From: Armatimonadota bacterium
GTDB lineage: Bacteria; Armatimonadota; UBA5829; DSUL01
Length of the DNA: 64,000 nt
Direction: 5' to 3'
Assembly (NCBI GenBank): GCA_020846715.1
Contig: JADLDK010000005.1
Location: 50,057-114,056, forward strand
Position numbers and translations under genes: made by a program. The notes beneath the pieces were generated by a model that saw only the letters and a program-made list of their open reading frames with translations, searched no databases and had not been told where the DNA came from. Position 1 is the first letter of the stretch; the number at the start of each line of letters is the position of its first letter. Of the stretch, positions 1 to 8,957 are shown one piece after another.

Positions 1-5
1 CGTGT

Positions 6-422
6 GTGACGTTTGCGCCGGATGCGCCGGTACTGGAGCTGGAGATGGCTTATCTGATTCGCAACACGCTGCAGACAGCGACAGGGCAAAGTGTGTATCT
101 GTGCCAGTCGGACCAGACGCCAGACCGTTTCAGGACGGCCGGCCTGATAATCCAGGTCGCCTCCCGGACCAACAAGTCCACCCGAAAGAATCTGAAAGAC
201 GATCTGAAAGGCGAGGCCGAGGGTGTTATGCGCCTTCGGCCGGGACAGCCGGTTGTGCTTGAGGTTACGGGTGAGAATGCGGAAGATGTGGAGGCGGCGG
301 CCGTTGACTTTGTTCTGCGCTACTGGAAAAACACCAGAAGTGCCGCCATCGCGCTAACAGGTCTGGAAAAGGGCGCTGCGCTTGGCAACCGCGCTATGGT
401 CACCGAAGTGAATCCGCCGTAG
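6..422 (+). CDS. hypothetical protein, weak HPr-like C-terminal half (5' end may lie outside window)
   Basis: I do not recognise this 138-residue protein. The reading frame is open to the left edge of the window, so the GTG at 6 may be internal and the gene 5'-partial; a start at the internal ATG (MAYLIRNT) is also possible. The stretch around residues 72-103 (GVMRLRPGQPVVLEV followed by TGENAEDVEAAA) looks to me like the second half of the HPr phosphocarrier fold, where a hydrophobic GVM/GVL-L-x-x-G segment precedes an acidic Gly-Glu-Asp-Ala helix. No phosphorylatable His is present at the expected place near the start of the preceding helix, so a phosphotransferase role is not supported. 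It lies 51 nt upstream of a sugar-acid transporter gene and is probably co-transcribed with it. Confidence 0.6.
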   Translation: MTFAPDAPVLELEMAYLIRNTLQTATGQSVYLCQSDQTPDRFRTAGLIIQVASRTNKSTRKNLKDDLKGEAEGVMRLRPGQPVVLEVTGENAEDVEAAAVDFVLRYWKNTRSAAIALTGLEKGAALGNRAMVTEVNPP

Positions 423-473
423 CTTAGGCGCTGGGGCAATCGCGGCCTGGTGCAGGCAGCAAGGAGTGGTCGT

Positions 474-1751
474 TTGAAGAAAATCCCGCATTTGAGATGG
501 ATCATCGTGGCGCTGTTGACCTTGATGACCATCATCAACTATCTGGATCGCAACGCGCTGGCAGTGGCGCAGACTGTCATTGAGGACGAGTTCCATCTCA
601 CGAACGCGGACTACGGTCACATTGTCACGTTCTTCCTCATTGCCTACGGCATTATGCACCCGATTATGGGCCGCATTATTGACCGCTTAGGCTCTCGCAA
701 GGGCCTTACCTTTGCGTTTATCTGGTGGTCGGTTGCCAGCATGCTTCATGCTCTGTCTCGAGGAGCCCTCAGTCTGAAAGTATTCCGATTTACACTGGGG
801 CTGGGAGAGGCGGCCAACTTCCCCGGCGCTGTCAAGACCGTTGGCGAGTGGTTTCCGGCGAAAGAACGCGCGCTTGCCACCGGTATTTTCAACATGGGGG
901 CCGGTATTGGTGGCGCTCTGGCGATGCCGGTGGTCGGCCTCATTATCTACCACGCCGGCTGGCGTGAGGCGTTCATTTTCACGGGACTGATCGGGTTCCT
1001 GTGGCTTATTCCGTGGTTGGCTCTGTCCTATACTCCTGAGCGTCATCCCAGAATAACCCCTGAAGAGCTCGCCTATATCCGCGAGGGGCAACCTGCCGCG
1101 GTGAAGGAAGTTGTTGGCGCACCGATTGCGGAAGGTTCCTGGAAAGAGGCGATCGTCCGGCGAGACCTCTGGGTGTTGATGTTCGCGCGGTTTCTGGCCG
1201 ATCCGGCCTGGCTGTTTTTCTCCTTCTGGATTCCCAAGTACTTCAAAGACGTTTACGATTTCGACGTCAAGAAAATTGCGATTTTCACCTGGATTCCGTT
1301 CGTCATGTCAGACTTCGGGAGTCTTTTTGGCGGCGCGGTGTCGTCGTTCTTTGTGAGGACTACGGGCAATGTCGTGCGCGCCCGCAAGCTCGGCATGGCT
1401 CTGTCGGCTGCTTTGATGCCGGTGGCGATCGTCGTCGTCCATACGAAGGACTGGCGGATTGCGCTTCTGTGCCTGAGTGTCGCTGCCTTCGCGCACCAGA
1501 GCTGGTCGGCAAGCCTGCTGACATTCCCGACAGACATCTTTCCGAAGAGGATCGTCGCATCAGCGTATGGGCTCACCGGCATGGCGGGGGTGTTTGGCGG
1601 GGTCCTCAGTGAGGCCTACGTAGGCGGCGTGATTGACAAGTTCGGCTATTTTCCGGTGTTCACAATAGTGGGTCTTCTGCATCCGACCGGCGCGCTGATT
1701 ACGTGGCTGGCCGTCCGGGGCAAGAGCTCATCTGAAGAGGTGGCGCAATGA
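474..1751 (+). CDS. MFS transporter, ACS/ExuT-like (hexuronate or related sugar acid)
   Basis: This is an inner-membrane major facilitator superfamily symporter of about 425 residues with 12 predicted membrane segments. The first helix reads IVALLTLMTIINYLDRNALA, ending in the NYLDR motif typical of the anion:cation symporter branch (ExuT, glucarate and galactonate transporters). The loop 2-3 motif GRIIDRLGSRKG and the GEAANFPGAVK segment in helix 4 are also characteristic. I chose the TTG at 474 because AAGGAG (461-466) sits 7 nt upstream; a GTG at 450 would add 8 residues without a good SD. The stop overlaps the next gene by 4 nt (ATGA), so import is translationally coupled to a secreted glycosidase. 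The substrate is inferred from family only. Confidence 0.85.
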   Translation: MKKIPHLRWIIVALLTLMTIINYLDRNALAVAQTVIEDEFHLTNADYGHIVTFFLIAYGIMHPIMGRIIDRLGSRKGLTFAFIWWSVASMLHALSRGALSLKVFRFTLGLGEAANFPGAVKTVGEWFPAKERALATGIFNMGAGIGGALAMPVVGLIIYHAGWREAFIFTGLIGFLWLIPWLALSYTPERHPRITPEELAYIREGQPAAVKEVVGAPIAEGSWKEAIVRRDLWVLMFARFLADPAWLFFSFWIPKYFKDVYDFDVKKIAIFTWIPFVMSDFGSLFGGAVSSFFVRTTGNVVRARKLGMALSAALMPVAIVVVHTKDWRIALLCLSVAAFAHQSWSASLLTFPTDIFPKRIVASAYGLTGMAGVFGGVLSEAYVGGVIDKFGYFPVFTIVGLLHPTGALITWLAVRGKSSSEEVAQ

Positions 1752-4504
1752 TAGTGCGTTTTCTGAGTGCTTTGATACTGGCGTTGAGCGCCGCTTACAC
1801 TTCTGCGTCCCCAGCGTTTCTGGCGCTTCCTTCCACAGATACTCTGACACTGAAGTTATTGAATGCCCCTGCGATGCCTGCCTCTGGCGAGCCTCTGCGC
1901 TACACTATCGCGCATTGGCCAGATGGCGCTCGGCTGACCAGTGGCACATTTTCAGTCGCCGACATGCGCTCTGATGCCCAGGGTCACCGCATGCTGACAC
2001 TTACCAATCTCAAACCGAAGCTCTGGTGGCCGAGCGCTCCGGAGCTTTACACGGTCTCGATCTTCAGAGGTTCTGATACGCTCGGATCTGCGCGCATCGG
2101 ATTTCGCAAATTCGAAGCTCGGGGTGGCAGTTTTTTTCTGAACGGGCGCGCGCTGTACCTTAGAGGGATGCCGATTAATCCGCCAGGGCGCGGTGAGCCC
2201 GCAAGTGTCAATCACGACCGCAACTACATTGACGGCTATATCCGCCTGCTGAAAAGTCACAATGTAAATCTTATCCGCACTGATGGAGAAGACTGGCTGA
2301 ATGCATGTGACGAGCTGGGGATGCTGGTGTTTCAGGGCAACTACGGCGGCGCGCCGGGTGGGCGCAAGAGCAGCTCAGAAATTCACACGGGTGGAGACAT
2401 CCCTCCGCCGCTTACGTCCGCTATTCCGGCGTACCGGCGGATTTTTGCCGATCTGGCCAACCATCCAAGCGTCGTCATCTACGTCCTCACCAACGAAGTC
2501 GCTTCTCCCAGAACGTATCAGAAGAGCCTCTATCTGCCATTTCTTGAGAAAATTCAGAAGGACGTCCAGGGACTCGATCCGACTCGTCCGATAATCGCGA
2601 ACGCAGGCTTTGGGGAAGGGCTTCCCTCGGGTGGTGTGTTCGACATTCACCGTTACGCCGGATGGTATTCGCGCACAATGGTGGATTGGTACGATCTGGG
2701 CACGTGGATCCAATCCGCTCGCAGACTCAAGGAGCCTTTCACGATCTCTGAGTGCGTCGGCGCGTACACCTCTGACGCCGGGGACTTCCTTACCATGTCC
2801 AAGCAGCTCAGCACCATGATCGGCTGGGTGGGCGCGCAGCCCGATCCGCGCAGAGCGGCGATGGAGTATCAGGCAGAGTTGGTGAAGCAGGTTGTGGAGA
2901 TTACGCGGCGCTTTCGTACGGACAGCGATCCAGGCGTAGCCAGTACGATGCCGTTCACATACTTTCTCGGCCTCTCCCACGCGACGGACCCGCGGGACAT
3001 CATCCAGAAACCGGCGTTCGACGCCCTGCGTGTGGCATTCCAGCCCGTCTTGATCAGTCCGGAGTGCTGGACGCGTAACCTCTCCCCGGGCGCGACACTG
3101 CGCCTGCGCCTGCACATTGTCAATGACGATGACGACGGCCGCACGCTGGAAGCGGCCAGCGTCTCCACTTTTGTCACGGATTCAGGCGGAAATGAAATCA
3201 CAGAGCCTGTCACAATGTCTGCGCCGTCCGTCCCGTACTATTCCAACCGGATTCTTGATGCCTCTGTTGCGCTTCCCGAAAATCTGCGCCCTGGTGAGTA
3301 CAGGGTAAGCTGCGTTCTGTCGCGCGACGGGAAAAGCATCTCCGGCAACGAATTTACCGTGCGGGTCTATTCACGCCCACAGCCCACGCAAGCTCTCTCC
3401 CGAACCCGCGCCCTGTCCCTGTACGATCCGTCCGGCAAGACAAAGAAAGCCCTGGCTTCGCTGGGCATCGCGGCGCGGGAGGTGTCTTCCCTGACAAAGC
3501 TGCCGGAGACCGGCGTGCTTGTTCTTGGAGAGGATGCGCTCGGGACATCAGTGCCGGACTCCGGACAGGTCGTTGAGTTTCTCAGGCGTGGGGGCCGCAT
3601 TGTCTGTCTGCGCCAGTCCCCCGAGATATGGACCAGTAAGTGGCTGCCGTGCAGCGTGGATATGAGCGCCAACAAAGGCTTCACATATATTCAGCAGACG
3701 GGTGACAACGCAGCGCTGTGGAAAACACTCACGAACGACGATTTGCGCCTCTGGAACCAGACCGGTGTTTCCGAAAACAAAGTGCCGGATGTCTTTCCTG
3801 TCCGCTCAATCCTTCGGCTGACGAAGCTGGAAGATTTGCGATCAACGCGCGTCTGGGCGGCGACTGATCAGATGCTCACGAGCGCGGCGCTGATGGAGAT
3901 ATATGAGGGGCGTGGCAGTGTGCTGTTGAGCCAGTTCGCCTGCGCAGATCGCGCCGGATTCGACCCTGCAGCTTCACAACTGCTTGCCAATCTTATTGAG
4001 TATGCGCTAGGCGATGCAGACCCTGGGTCGCTGGATTTGTCGCAGCCCATTCAGTGGGGCTTGAGCGCTTTTCGCGAAGGTGCGCTAGTAACCAACCTTC
4101 AAGGATTCCTGCCCTACTCGCCGACGTACGCTCACGACGGCTCCAGCAAGGGGCGTCTGGCAAGCGATCACCGCATTGACGGTGTCACGCTCGTCGGGAC
4201 CTACCACTTCACAAGTAACGGCTGGCTGCGCCCAATTCCGGACCCGAAGGCCGAAGCGTGGGGAGTCTTCTTTGGCAGACTTCCCAGCCCGGTCAGTTCG
4301 TTTTCTGCAACGGTGCGCAACGTCTCCAGGCGCTCTGAAAGCCTCCGTTTGCTGCTGGATCATACAGAGGCTGGAAGCGCGGCCACCATTCCGGCCGGAG
4401 GCTCAAAAACCGTGCGCTGGCCGGTGTCGCACGCAGCCGGAGATGTGCGGGTGGAGTTGCGTGGAGGGCAGAGCCTCGTCATTACACGGACGCAGTTTGA
4501 TTGA
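1748..4504 (+). CDS. secreted glycoside hydrolase family 2 protein lacking the N-terminal jelly-roll
   Basis: This is a 918-residue exported GH2-type beta-glycosidase. An N-terminal signal segment (MIVRFLSALILALSAAYTSA) is followed directly by the Ig-like GH2 domain ending in FFLNGRALYLRG, then the TIM barrel. The usual N-terminal sugar-binding jelly-roll is missing. The acid/base is probably Glu250 in VLTNEVASP, inside a canonical N-E pair, and the nucleophile probably Glu335 in TISECVGAY. Residues about 550-650 resemble a class I amidotransferase-like fold (GVLVLGEDAL, EFLRRGGRIVCL), as appended to some GH2 and GH42 enzymes. It overlaps the MFS gene by 4 nt and is followed by another secreted glycosidase. 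Together these look like an oligosaccharide degradation and uptake operon. Galactosidase, mannosidase and glucuronidase cannot be told apart from sequence alone. Confidence 0.82.
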   Translation: MIVRFLSALILALSAAYTSASPAFLALPSTDTLTLKLLNAPAMPASGEPLRYTIAHWPDGARLTSGTFSVADMRSDAQGHRMLTLTNLKPKLWWPSAPELYTVSIFRGSDTLGSARIGFRKFEARGGSFFLNGRALYLRGMPINPPGRGEPASVNHDRNYIDGYIRLLKSHNVNLIRTDGEDWLNACDELGMLVFQGNYGGAPGGRKSSSEIHTGGDIPPPLTSAIPAYRRIFADLANHPSVVIYVLTNEVASPRTYQKSLYLPFLEKIQKDVQGLDPTRPIIANAGFGEGLPSGGVFDIHRYAGWYSRTMVDWYDLGTWIQSARRLKEPFTISECVGAYTSDAGDFLTMSKQLSTMIGWVGAQPDPRRAAMEYQAELVKQVVEITRRFRTDSDPGVASTMPFTYFLGLSHATDPRDIIQKPAFDALRVAFQPVLISPECWTRNLSPGATLRLRLHIVNDDDDGRTLEAASVSTFVTDSGGNEITEPVTMSAPSVPYYSNRILDASVALPENLRPGEYRVSCVLSRDGKSISGNEFTVRVYSRPQPTQALSRTRALSLYDPSGKTKKALASLGIAAREVSSLTKLPETGVLVLGEDALGTSVPDSGQVVEFLRRGGRIVCLRQSPEIWTSKWLPCSVDMSANKGFTYIQQTGDNAALWKTLTNDDLRLWNQTGVSENKVPDVFPVRSILRLTKLEDLRSTRVWAATDQMLTSAALMEIYEGRGSVLLSQFACADRAGFDPAASQLLANLIEYALGDADPGSLDLSQPIQWGLSAFREGALVTNLQGFLPYSPTYAHDGSSKGRLASDHRIDGVTLVGTYHFTSNGWLRPIPDPKAEAWGVFFGRLPSPVSSFSATVRNVSRRSESLRLLLDHTEAGSAATIPAGGSKTVRWPVSHAAGDVRVELRGGQSLVITRTQFD

Positions 4505-4560
4505 GCGGTTGCCTGCAGCTTCTGAGGTGTGGTGTGTCTGGAAGTGAAAGAGGTTCCATT

Positions 4561-6363
4561 GTGAAAGAAGCTCTGATCCTCGCAGCCGTTCTTACGCTGT
4601 TGAGTTGTGCGGCGCATGCGTTTGACGGATCGAAGTGGAACGTCTCCACCGGGAACTTGAGCGTTTTCTACATTCTGCATTCACCTATCGGCGCCCGCCC
4701 ACAGCCGAATTTCATCGAGCCGCCTCCGACTGTTGAGGCTCTCAAGAAGATGAAAGAGGCCGGTCTGGTAGCTTACGAAGACTACATCGCCTGGGGAGCT
4801 GTGGAGCGCGACGAGGGAACGTGGGATTTCTCTCAACACGATACGGTGGAGAAGGCTTTGCACGGAGCAGGCCTGAAGTACGTCGTTTACAACTGGGCTC
4901 ATTTTCCTCCCGTCTGGCTGCGGGAGTCAGGTCCCGGTGACGCGTCTCAGCCGCGCACGCTGATGAAGTGCCTGGAGCACCGCCAGGAGACCAACTACCT
5001 CTCGATTTTCGACCCTCAGACCATCCGCTGGTACGACCGCTTCTACAAAGCGCTGGCGGAGCATTTTGGCTCGCGCATTGACGGTATTTACGCGTGCATT
5101 CTGGGCCCATACGGGGAAGGAAACTACCCTCTCAATGTCCCGGACTGGGTCAATATCGGCCACTGCCACGAGGGGTACTGGTGTGCGGATGTCTATGCGG
5201 TTCGGGCTTTTCGTGAGGCCATGCGCCGCAAGTACCACACGGTCGAGAGTCTGAACGAAGCCTGGGGCGTCTCCTATCGCAGCTTTGCCGCGCTGGAGTT
5301 TCCCGAGCAGATAGCCAAACCAGTTGCAGCCGAGCAAGATAAACCAAGTATCAACGGCGCCTCGCGCAAGGTGGGTTTTGTTGCAGACCCTGGCGCTTTC
5401 GCCGCGGCGCAACAGCGGCGTCGCTGGCTGGATTTCATCACCTGGTATCACCAGGCGATCATTGACTTCACAGAACAGTCCATCAAGACAGTTCTGAAGT
5501 ACTTTCCTGCGGAAAAGGTTCGCACCAAGCCCGGCGGTACGGCCGGTGGGGTGAACCCGATCGCCTGGGGCACTTACTCTCCCGGCTACGCGAAAATGGC
5601 CGCGCCCTACGGCATCGTCCTGCAGCCCGCCGACTGTCACGGCGCATACTTTGGGGATAAGTGGCTGGCGACGGCGTACAACTTCTACGGCGTCCGGCTC
5701 TCCACTGAGCCAGCCGGAGGTCTGGACCGGAACAGCTTCGTGCGGCGGATGTTTTCGGACGCTTCCTGCGGCGCGTCTCAGCTGTTTACGTACGAATTTG
5801 ATCAGCACGCTGAAGACATTCGCAAGTACGTTCATCTCTACACCGGCCAGCCGTCCGGCACCTCGGTCGCAATCTTGATGCCCACCACTTTCTACCGGCT
5901 GGGTGGTGATCTGTCTTTCACGGTGAGAGTGGCGGATGCTCTGCGTGACCGGGTGGACTACGATGTGCTGGATGAGTTGCTGATTCAGGATGGAGCGCTG
6001 AAGCGCTACAAGACGCTTATTGTCGTTCAAGCGGACATTGTAGAGAAGGACACGCTGGAGAGGATCAGCGCATGGCAGAAAGCTGGTGGAGCAGTGATTA
6101 TGCGGGATATCCGCGTGCAAAGCGTTGAGGGAAAGCCGTGGGACCCGGGCGCAGCGCACACCGTCGCCGTGAGTCAGGATTCCACCACAACTGCCGATCT
6201 TCTGGCTGGATTGCTGCCGGATGCTGACCCCAGAGATGGCGTCTGGGTGACACATCGCGGTAGAAGTGCGCTGCTGTTCAACACGACAGAAGGCGCAGTA
6301 GAAGTTGCGCTAAGCGGCAAGAGGGTTTCGGTCCCACCCTATGAGATTGTGGAGACCCGGTAG
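4561..6363 (+). CDS. secreted clan GH-A glycoside hydrolase, GH14/GH42-like
   Basis: This 600-residue TIM-barrel hydrolase has a signal peptide (MKEALILAAVLTLLSCAAHA). A GH42/GH14-like fold is suggested by the strand-helix pattern AYEDYIAWGAVERDEGTWDF, then YVVYNWAHFPPVWLR, and by the candidate acid/base Glu186 in ILGPYGEGNYP. A C-terminal Rossmann/amidotransferase-like stretch (ALKRYKTLIVVQADIV, AWQKAGGAVIMRDI) matches the trimerisation-domain region of GH42 enzymes. GTG 4561 is chosen because GAAAGAGG (4546-4553) lies 7 nt upstream; the frame stays open to a TTG at 4501, which would put non-signal residues ahead of the signal peptide. It is the last gene of the MFS-GH2 operon. Its specificity is unknown. 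Related proteins are often labelled family 14 glycosylhydrolase in databases; I recall this rather than having checked it. Confidence 0.72.
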   Translation: MKEALILAAVLTLLSCAAHAFDGSKWNVSTGNLSVFYILHSPIGARPQPNFIEPPPTVEALKKMKEAGLVAYEDYIAWGAVERDEGTWDFSQHDTVEKALHGAGLKYVVYNWAHFPPVWLRESGPGDASQPRTLMKCLEHRQETNYLSIFDPQTIRWYDRFYKALAEHFGSRIDGIYACILGPYGEGNYPLNVPDWVNIGHCHEGYWCADVYAVRAFREAMRRKYHTVESLNEAWGVSYRSFAALEFPEQIAKPVAAEQDKPSINGASRKVGFVADPGAFAAAQQRRRWLDFITWYHQAIIDFTEQSIKTVLKYFPAEKVRTKPGGTAGGVNPIAWGTYSPGYAKMAAPYGIVLQPADCHGAYFGDKWLATAYNFYGVRLSTEPAGGLDRNSFVRRMFSDASCGASQLFTYEFDQHAEDIRKYVHLYTGQPSGTSVAILMPTTFYRLGGDLSFTVRVADALRDRVDYDVLDELLIQDGALKRYKTLIVVQADIVEKDTLERISAWQKAGGAVIMRDIRVQSVEGKPWDPGAAHTVAVSQDSTTTADLLAGLLPDADPRDGVWVTHRGRSALLFNTTEGAVEVALSGKRVSVPPYEIVETR

Positions 6364-6394
6364 AGCGCTAAATCTGGAGTCCGCTCCGGCGCTC
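6363..6394. terminator. candidate bidirectional terminator hairpin
   Basis: GAGCGC at 6363-6368 pairs with GCGCTC at 6389-6394, with an inner GGAG/CTCC pair at 6376-6379 and 6384-6387. It sits exactly between the convergent stop codons of the glycosidase operon and recO. There is no T-tract, so it may act by blocking read-through rather than as a classic intrinsic terminator. Confidence 0.4.
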
Positions 6395-7157
6395 AATCCG
6401 CTGAGGGGTGGGCTTCAGAGGTCGCAACAACGCTGCCGGCCTTGAGATCGCGCCCAACGTGAAAGCTGATGTGTTTGCGAGTCAGCTTCGCCACGTCACG
6501 CAAGTTTTCAACCGTGAGATCAAGTGCGCCTACCTGATGCGCTGGAAGCCGGGCAAGAGACTTCATCCCGTCCAGCACAGCGCCGGAGGCCAGGACAACG
6601 TCCTCAACGCCCGCCCGGCAACGTGTGCAAACAATTCCCCCGTGAGAGGCGGAAAACGCCGCTGCGCGCGCCGGTGGACGCCGGGCCTGGCACACCACGC
6701 ACCTGTCCATTTCCGGAGTGTATCCAACAGCGTCCAGCGCTTGAAGCTCGAAGCGGCGGACAACTGCGCTGAGCGACGAGCGAGACTCCAGCAGATAAAG
6801 CGACGACAGGAGCAGGTCAAACAGCTCGTGTGAAGGCTGGCGCTCCTCCACCAGAGCCTCCGTCAACTCCAGAAGGTAGAGACCGTACTCGATTTTGCGC
6901 TGGGAGGAGCGAATCCCGGAGAAAGAGTGGCGCGGAGTGGCCTCGCTGACAATATCCAGGTTGCGTCCCTCGGCGAGCTGCATCCGGGCATATACGAGTG
7001 GCTCCGTCGCGCCTACCAGGCGGCTTTGGGAGCGGCGCGCTCCTTTGGCTACGGCGGAGAGCTTGCCGTATTCGCGGGTGTAGAGCACCAGCAGCTTGTC
7101 AGTTTCTTCAAAGCTGCGGCGTCTCAGGACGATTGCGTTTGCGCGGTAAAGAGCCAC
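6393..7157 (-). CDS. recO: DNA repair protein RecO
   Basis: RecO (254 residues) helps RecR load RecA onto SSB-coated single-stranded DNA in the RecFOR gap-repair pathway. The N-terminal OB-fold is evident in LYRANAIVLRRRSFEETDKLLVLYTREYG (first part) followed by KLSAVAKGARRSQSRL, the standard RecO signature. The central helical part follows, and the C-terminal zinc site is present as CVVCQARR and CTRC. Length is normal for the family. The start is a GTG with GGAG about 10 nt upstream. It is convergent with the sugar operon and lies downstream of the barrel protein gene on the same strand, 97 nt apart. Confidence 0.93.
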   Translation of the reverse strand: MALYRANAIVLRRRSFEETDKLLVLYTREYGKLSAVAKGARRSQSRLVGATEPLVYARMQLAEGRNLDIVSEATPRHSFSGIRSSQRKIEYGLYLLELTEALVEERQPSHELFDLLLSSLYLLESRSSLSAVVRRFELQALDAVGYTPEMDRCVVCQARRPPARAAAFSASHGGIVCTRCRAGVEDVVLASGAVLDGMKSLARLPAHQVGALDLTVENLRDVAKLTRKHISFHVGRDLKAGSVVATSEAHPSAD

Positions 7158-7254
7158 GCGCTGAAGGCTCCATTCTCAGATTCTGAAATCAGATCTGCGA
7201 GAGTGTGTCTGTGCCTACTATTCTACCTGAACCGGATGCGCGCAGTCTGCCGCG

Positions 7255-8298
7255 CTAGAACCGCAGTGTCTGAGACAGCACCATCGGAGCGTCAGCAGCC
7301 CACGCGAAGTTGAACCCCGCCAACTGCACACCGACCGTCCATCCGCGGTGGGTGGACAACCCTGTCCTGAGGGCAAAAAACTTGAGGGGCTTGTATTCAA
7401 TGCCAGCCCGCAGATCCACGCCGTCGCCGTACGCATTGGTGATGTTCACAGCGTCCGCAGCCGCGACCAGTCCGGGTCGGAAATGCTTCGCGATACCTCC
7501 GCTGATCATCGTCCTTTGCTCGTACGACTGAAAGTGCGGGTGAATCAGGTCATTGACGACAAGGCCGTACGCAATGCCTTTGTTTTCCTGTGGTCGCAGG
7601 ACAAAGCCGACATCGGCCGCGACACCGTTTCTGTGTTCGCTGGCAAGGTCGGCCACGCTCGCATTTCCGTTGTCAAAGGTCACTTCCCGGGTTTGCCCCG
7701 AAAGCTGCTGAAAACGCACTCGCGCGCCTACCGCCAGCCGTCCGCCTTTGTACCAGGGAACGTTGCTGCCGACAGCGATTGACGGCGCGGAGACAACAGA
7801 GGCCGCCCGGATACGCGATGTGCCTGTTGGAGGAGTCGTCTGGGGACCATTGGCCCAGCTCATCAACGCTGAATCTGGAGTAGCCTGCACGCGCCCCTGT
7901 CCCTCATAGCCGAGATTGGCCTTGTAAAAGGTGAGCCCGGAGACGAAGCTGGCGTCAACTGTGGCTTCCCGTCTGGCCATTCTGCGGGCGCTTTCGATAA
8001 TGTCATCCTGGTCCTGATCCAGAACTGCCCGGCGCAGATCCGAGGCTGTCGAGAAGCTCACTCCGTCAAAGCGGATCGTGCCGCTTGGAAAATTGAAGCC
8101 AAGCTTTTTCTTCGTGAAGGCAAGCGCTGCGGGGTTGAGATACTGCGTAGAGGAGGCCTGGTCTATCAGCGCCAGCCCTGCGCCGCCCATCCCGAGCTGG
8201 CGGGCATAGGCGCCGCTGGCAAAGTCCGCCGCCGCCCCCCGGGGCAGAGCGAGGGTGGCGCAAACGGCTAACAGGACAGCAGAGAGCTTCGTGAGCAT
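7255..8298 (-). CDS. outer-membrane beta-barrel protein, PorV/TraF-like
   Basis: This is a predicted outer-membrane barrel of 347 residues. It has a clear signal peptide (MLTKLSAVLLAVCATLALPRGAAA), and the mature part begins with the ARQLGMGGAGLALIDQASS pattern and the YLNPAALAF motif seen in PorV/TraF-like proteins of the FadL barrel superfamily. The remainder is alternating beta-strand sequence and ends in SQTLRF, a C-terminal aromatic residue as used for BAM-dependent insertion. This supports a diderm cell envelope. ATG 8298 has GGAG 8 nt upstream; the frame extends to 8379 but would add a charged, non-signal leader. The ligand or function is not known. Confidence 0.75.
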   Translation of the reverse strand: MLTKLSAVLLAVCATLALPRGAAADFASGAYARQLGMGGAGLALIDQASSTQYLNPAALAFTKKKLGFNFPSGTIRFDGVSFSTASDLRRAVLDQDQDDIIESARRMARREATVDASFVSGLTFYKANLGYEGQGRVQATPDSALMSWANGPQTTPPTGTSRIRAASVVSAPSIAVGSNVPWYKGGRLAVGARVRFQQLSGQTREVTFDNGNASVADLASEHRNGVAADVGFVLRPQENKGIAYGLVVNDLIHPHFQSYEQRTMISGGIAKHFRPGLVAAADAVNITNAYGDGVDLRAGIEYKPLKFFALRTGLSTHRGWTVGVQLAGFNFAWAADAPMVLSQTLRF

Positions 8299-8411
8299 GG
8301 CGGTTTCTCCGGTTGCGGCGCTAGGAAACAGCCTGTGCCGCAGGCGCGATTTTAGCCTGTGTCCGGAGTCCATGTCCACTTCTGGAGCTTTGTCTCAGAG
8401 GCTGCGAAGCA

Positions 8412-8873
8412 CTACTGACTGCTTTGCGCAGCCTCCGACATGACTTTTTCCAGACTCTTTTCCAGCATCTCCAGCCCCACGTCACCCGCAGTGCGAGCCC
8501 GCAGTTTGCCGTCTGCGTCAAACAGGAAGTAGGCTGGCCAGAACTTGTTCTCGAAGACGTCCCCGACTTCGTGCGTATTGTCAATGCCAATCGGGTCCGG
8601 AATGCTGAAGTTTGCGATGGCTTTGCGGACCGCCTCAACATCCATGTCTTCTTCCTGGCGTGGCATGTGGATCCCCACCATTTGCAGATCGTCCCCGTAC
8701 TTCTCACGCCACTGCGCCAGCTTGGGCAGATTGTCTTTGCAGATGTGGCAGGAAACAGCCCAGAAATAGACCAGAGACGGCGCCCCAATCAGGTCACCGG
8801 AGCCCAACTCCCCGTTTATCCATTCCGTCGCGTCCTCAAGAGGCGGCAGGTCAGCTCCGATCTTCAAAGGCAT
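8412..8873 (-). CDS. TlpA/redoxin-like thioredoxin-fold protein
   Basis: This 153-residue protein has a thioredoxin fold of the TlpA/ResA/AhpC-TSA superfamily. The active site is Cys42-His-Ile-Cys45 after VYFWAVSC, and a cis-Pro region is visible as FWPAYFLFDADGKL. There is no obvious signal peptide or membrane anchor, so it is probably cytoplasmic, unusual for TlpA but common in paralogues. It lies 85 nt downstream of a 2-Cys peroxiredoxin gene on the same strand, with a terminator-like hairpin between them. It could supply reducing equivalents to that enzyme; this is inferred from context only. Confidence 0.78.
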   Translation of the reverse strand: MPLKIGADLPPLEDATEWINGELGSGDLIGAPSLVYFWAVSCHICKDNLPKLAQWREKYGDDLQMVGIHMPRQEEDMDVEAVRKAIANFSIPDPIGIDNTHEVGDVFENKFWPAYFLFDADGKLRARTAGDVGLEMLEKSLEKVMSEAAQSSQ

Positions 8874-8889
8874 GATGGCGACTCCTCTA

Positions 8890-8940
8890 TCAATGAAAAC
8901 GAAAAGTAAAAAGTGGGGGAGGCTTCAAGAGCGCTCCCCG
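8890..8940 (-). terminator. intrinsic terminator downstream of the peroxiredoxin gene
   Basis: Read on the minus strand, GGGGAG (8939-8934) pairs with CTCCCC (8921-8916) and is followed after three bases by a T-rich run (TTTTTACTTTTC). It falls in the 84-nt gap between the peroxiredoxin and the redoxin gene. It may partly uncouple the two genes. Confidence 0.6.
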
Positions 8941-8957
8941 CGGAAAAATGCAGGACA

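Noticed and set aside
4927..6255. 442-codon minus-strand ORF opposite the GH14/GH42-like gene
   Set aside because: It mirrors the codon structure of a gene with signal peptide and catalytic motifs; the predicted product is His/Arg/Val-rich with no recognisable domain.
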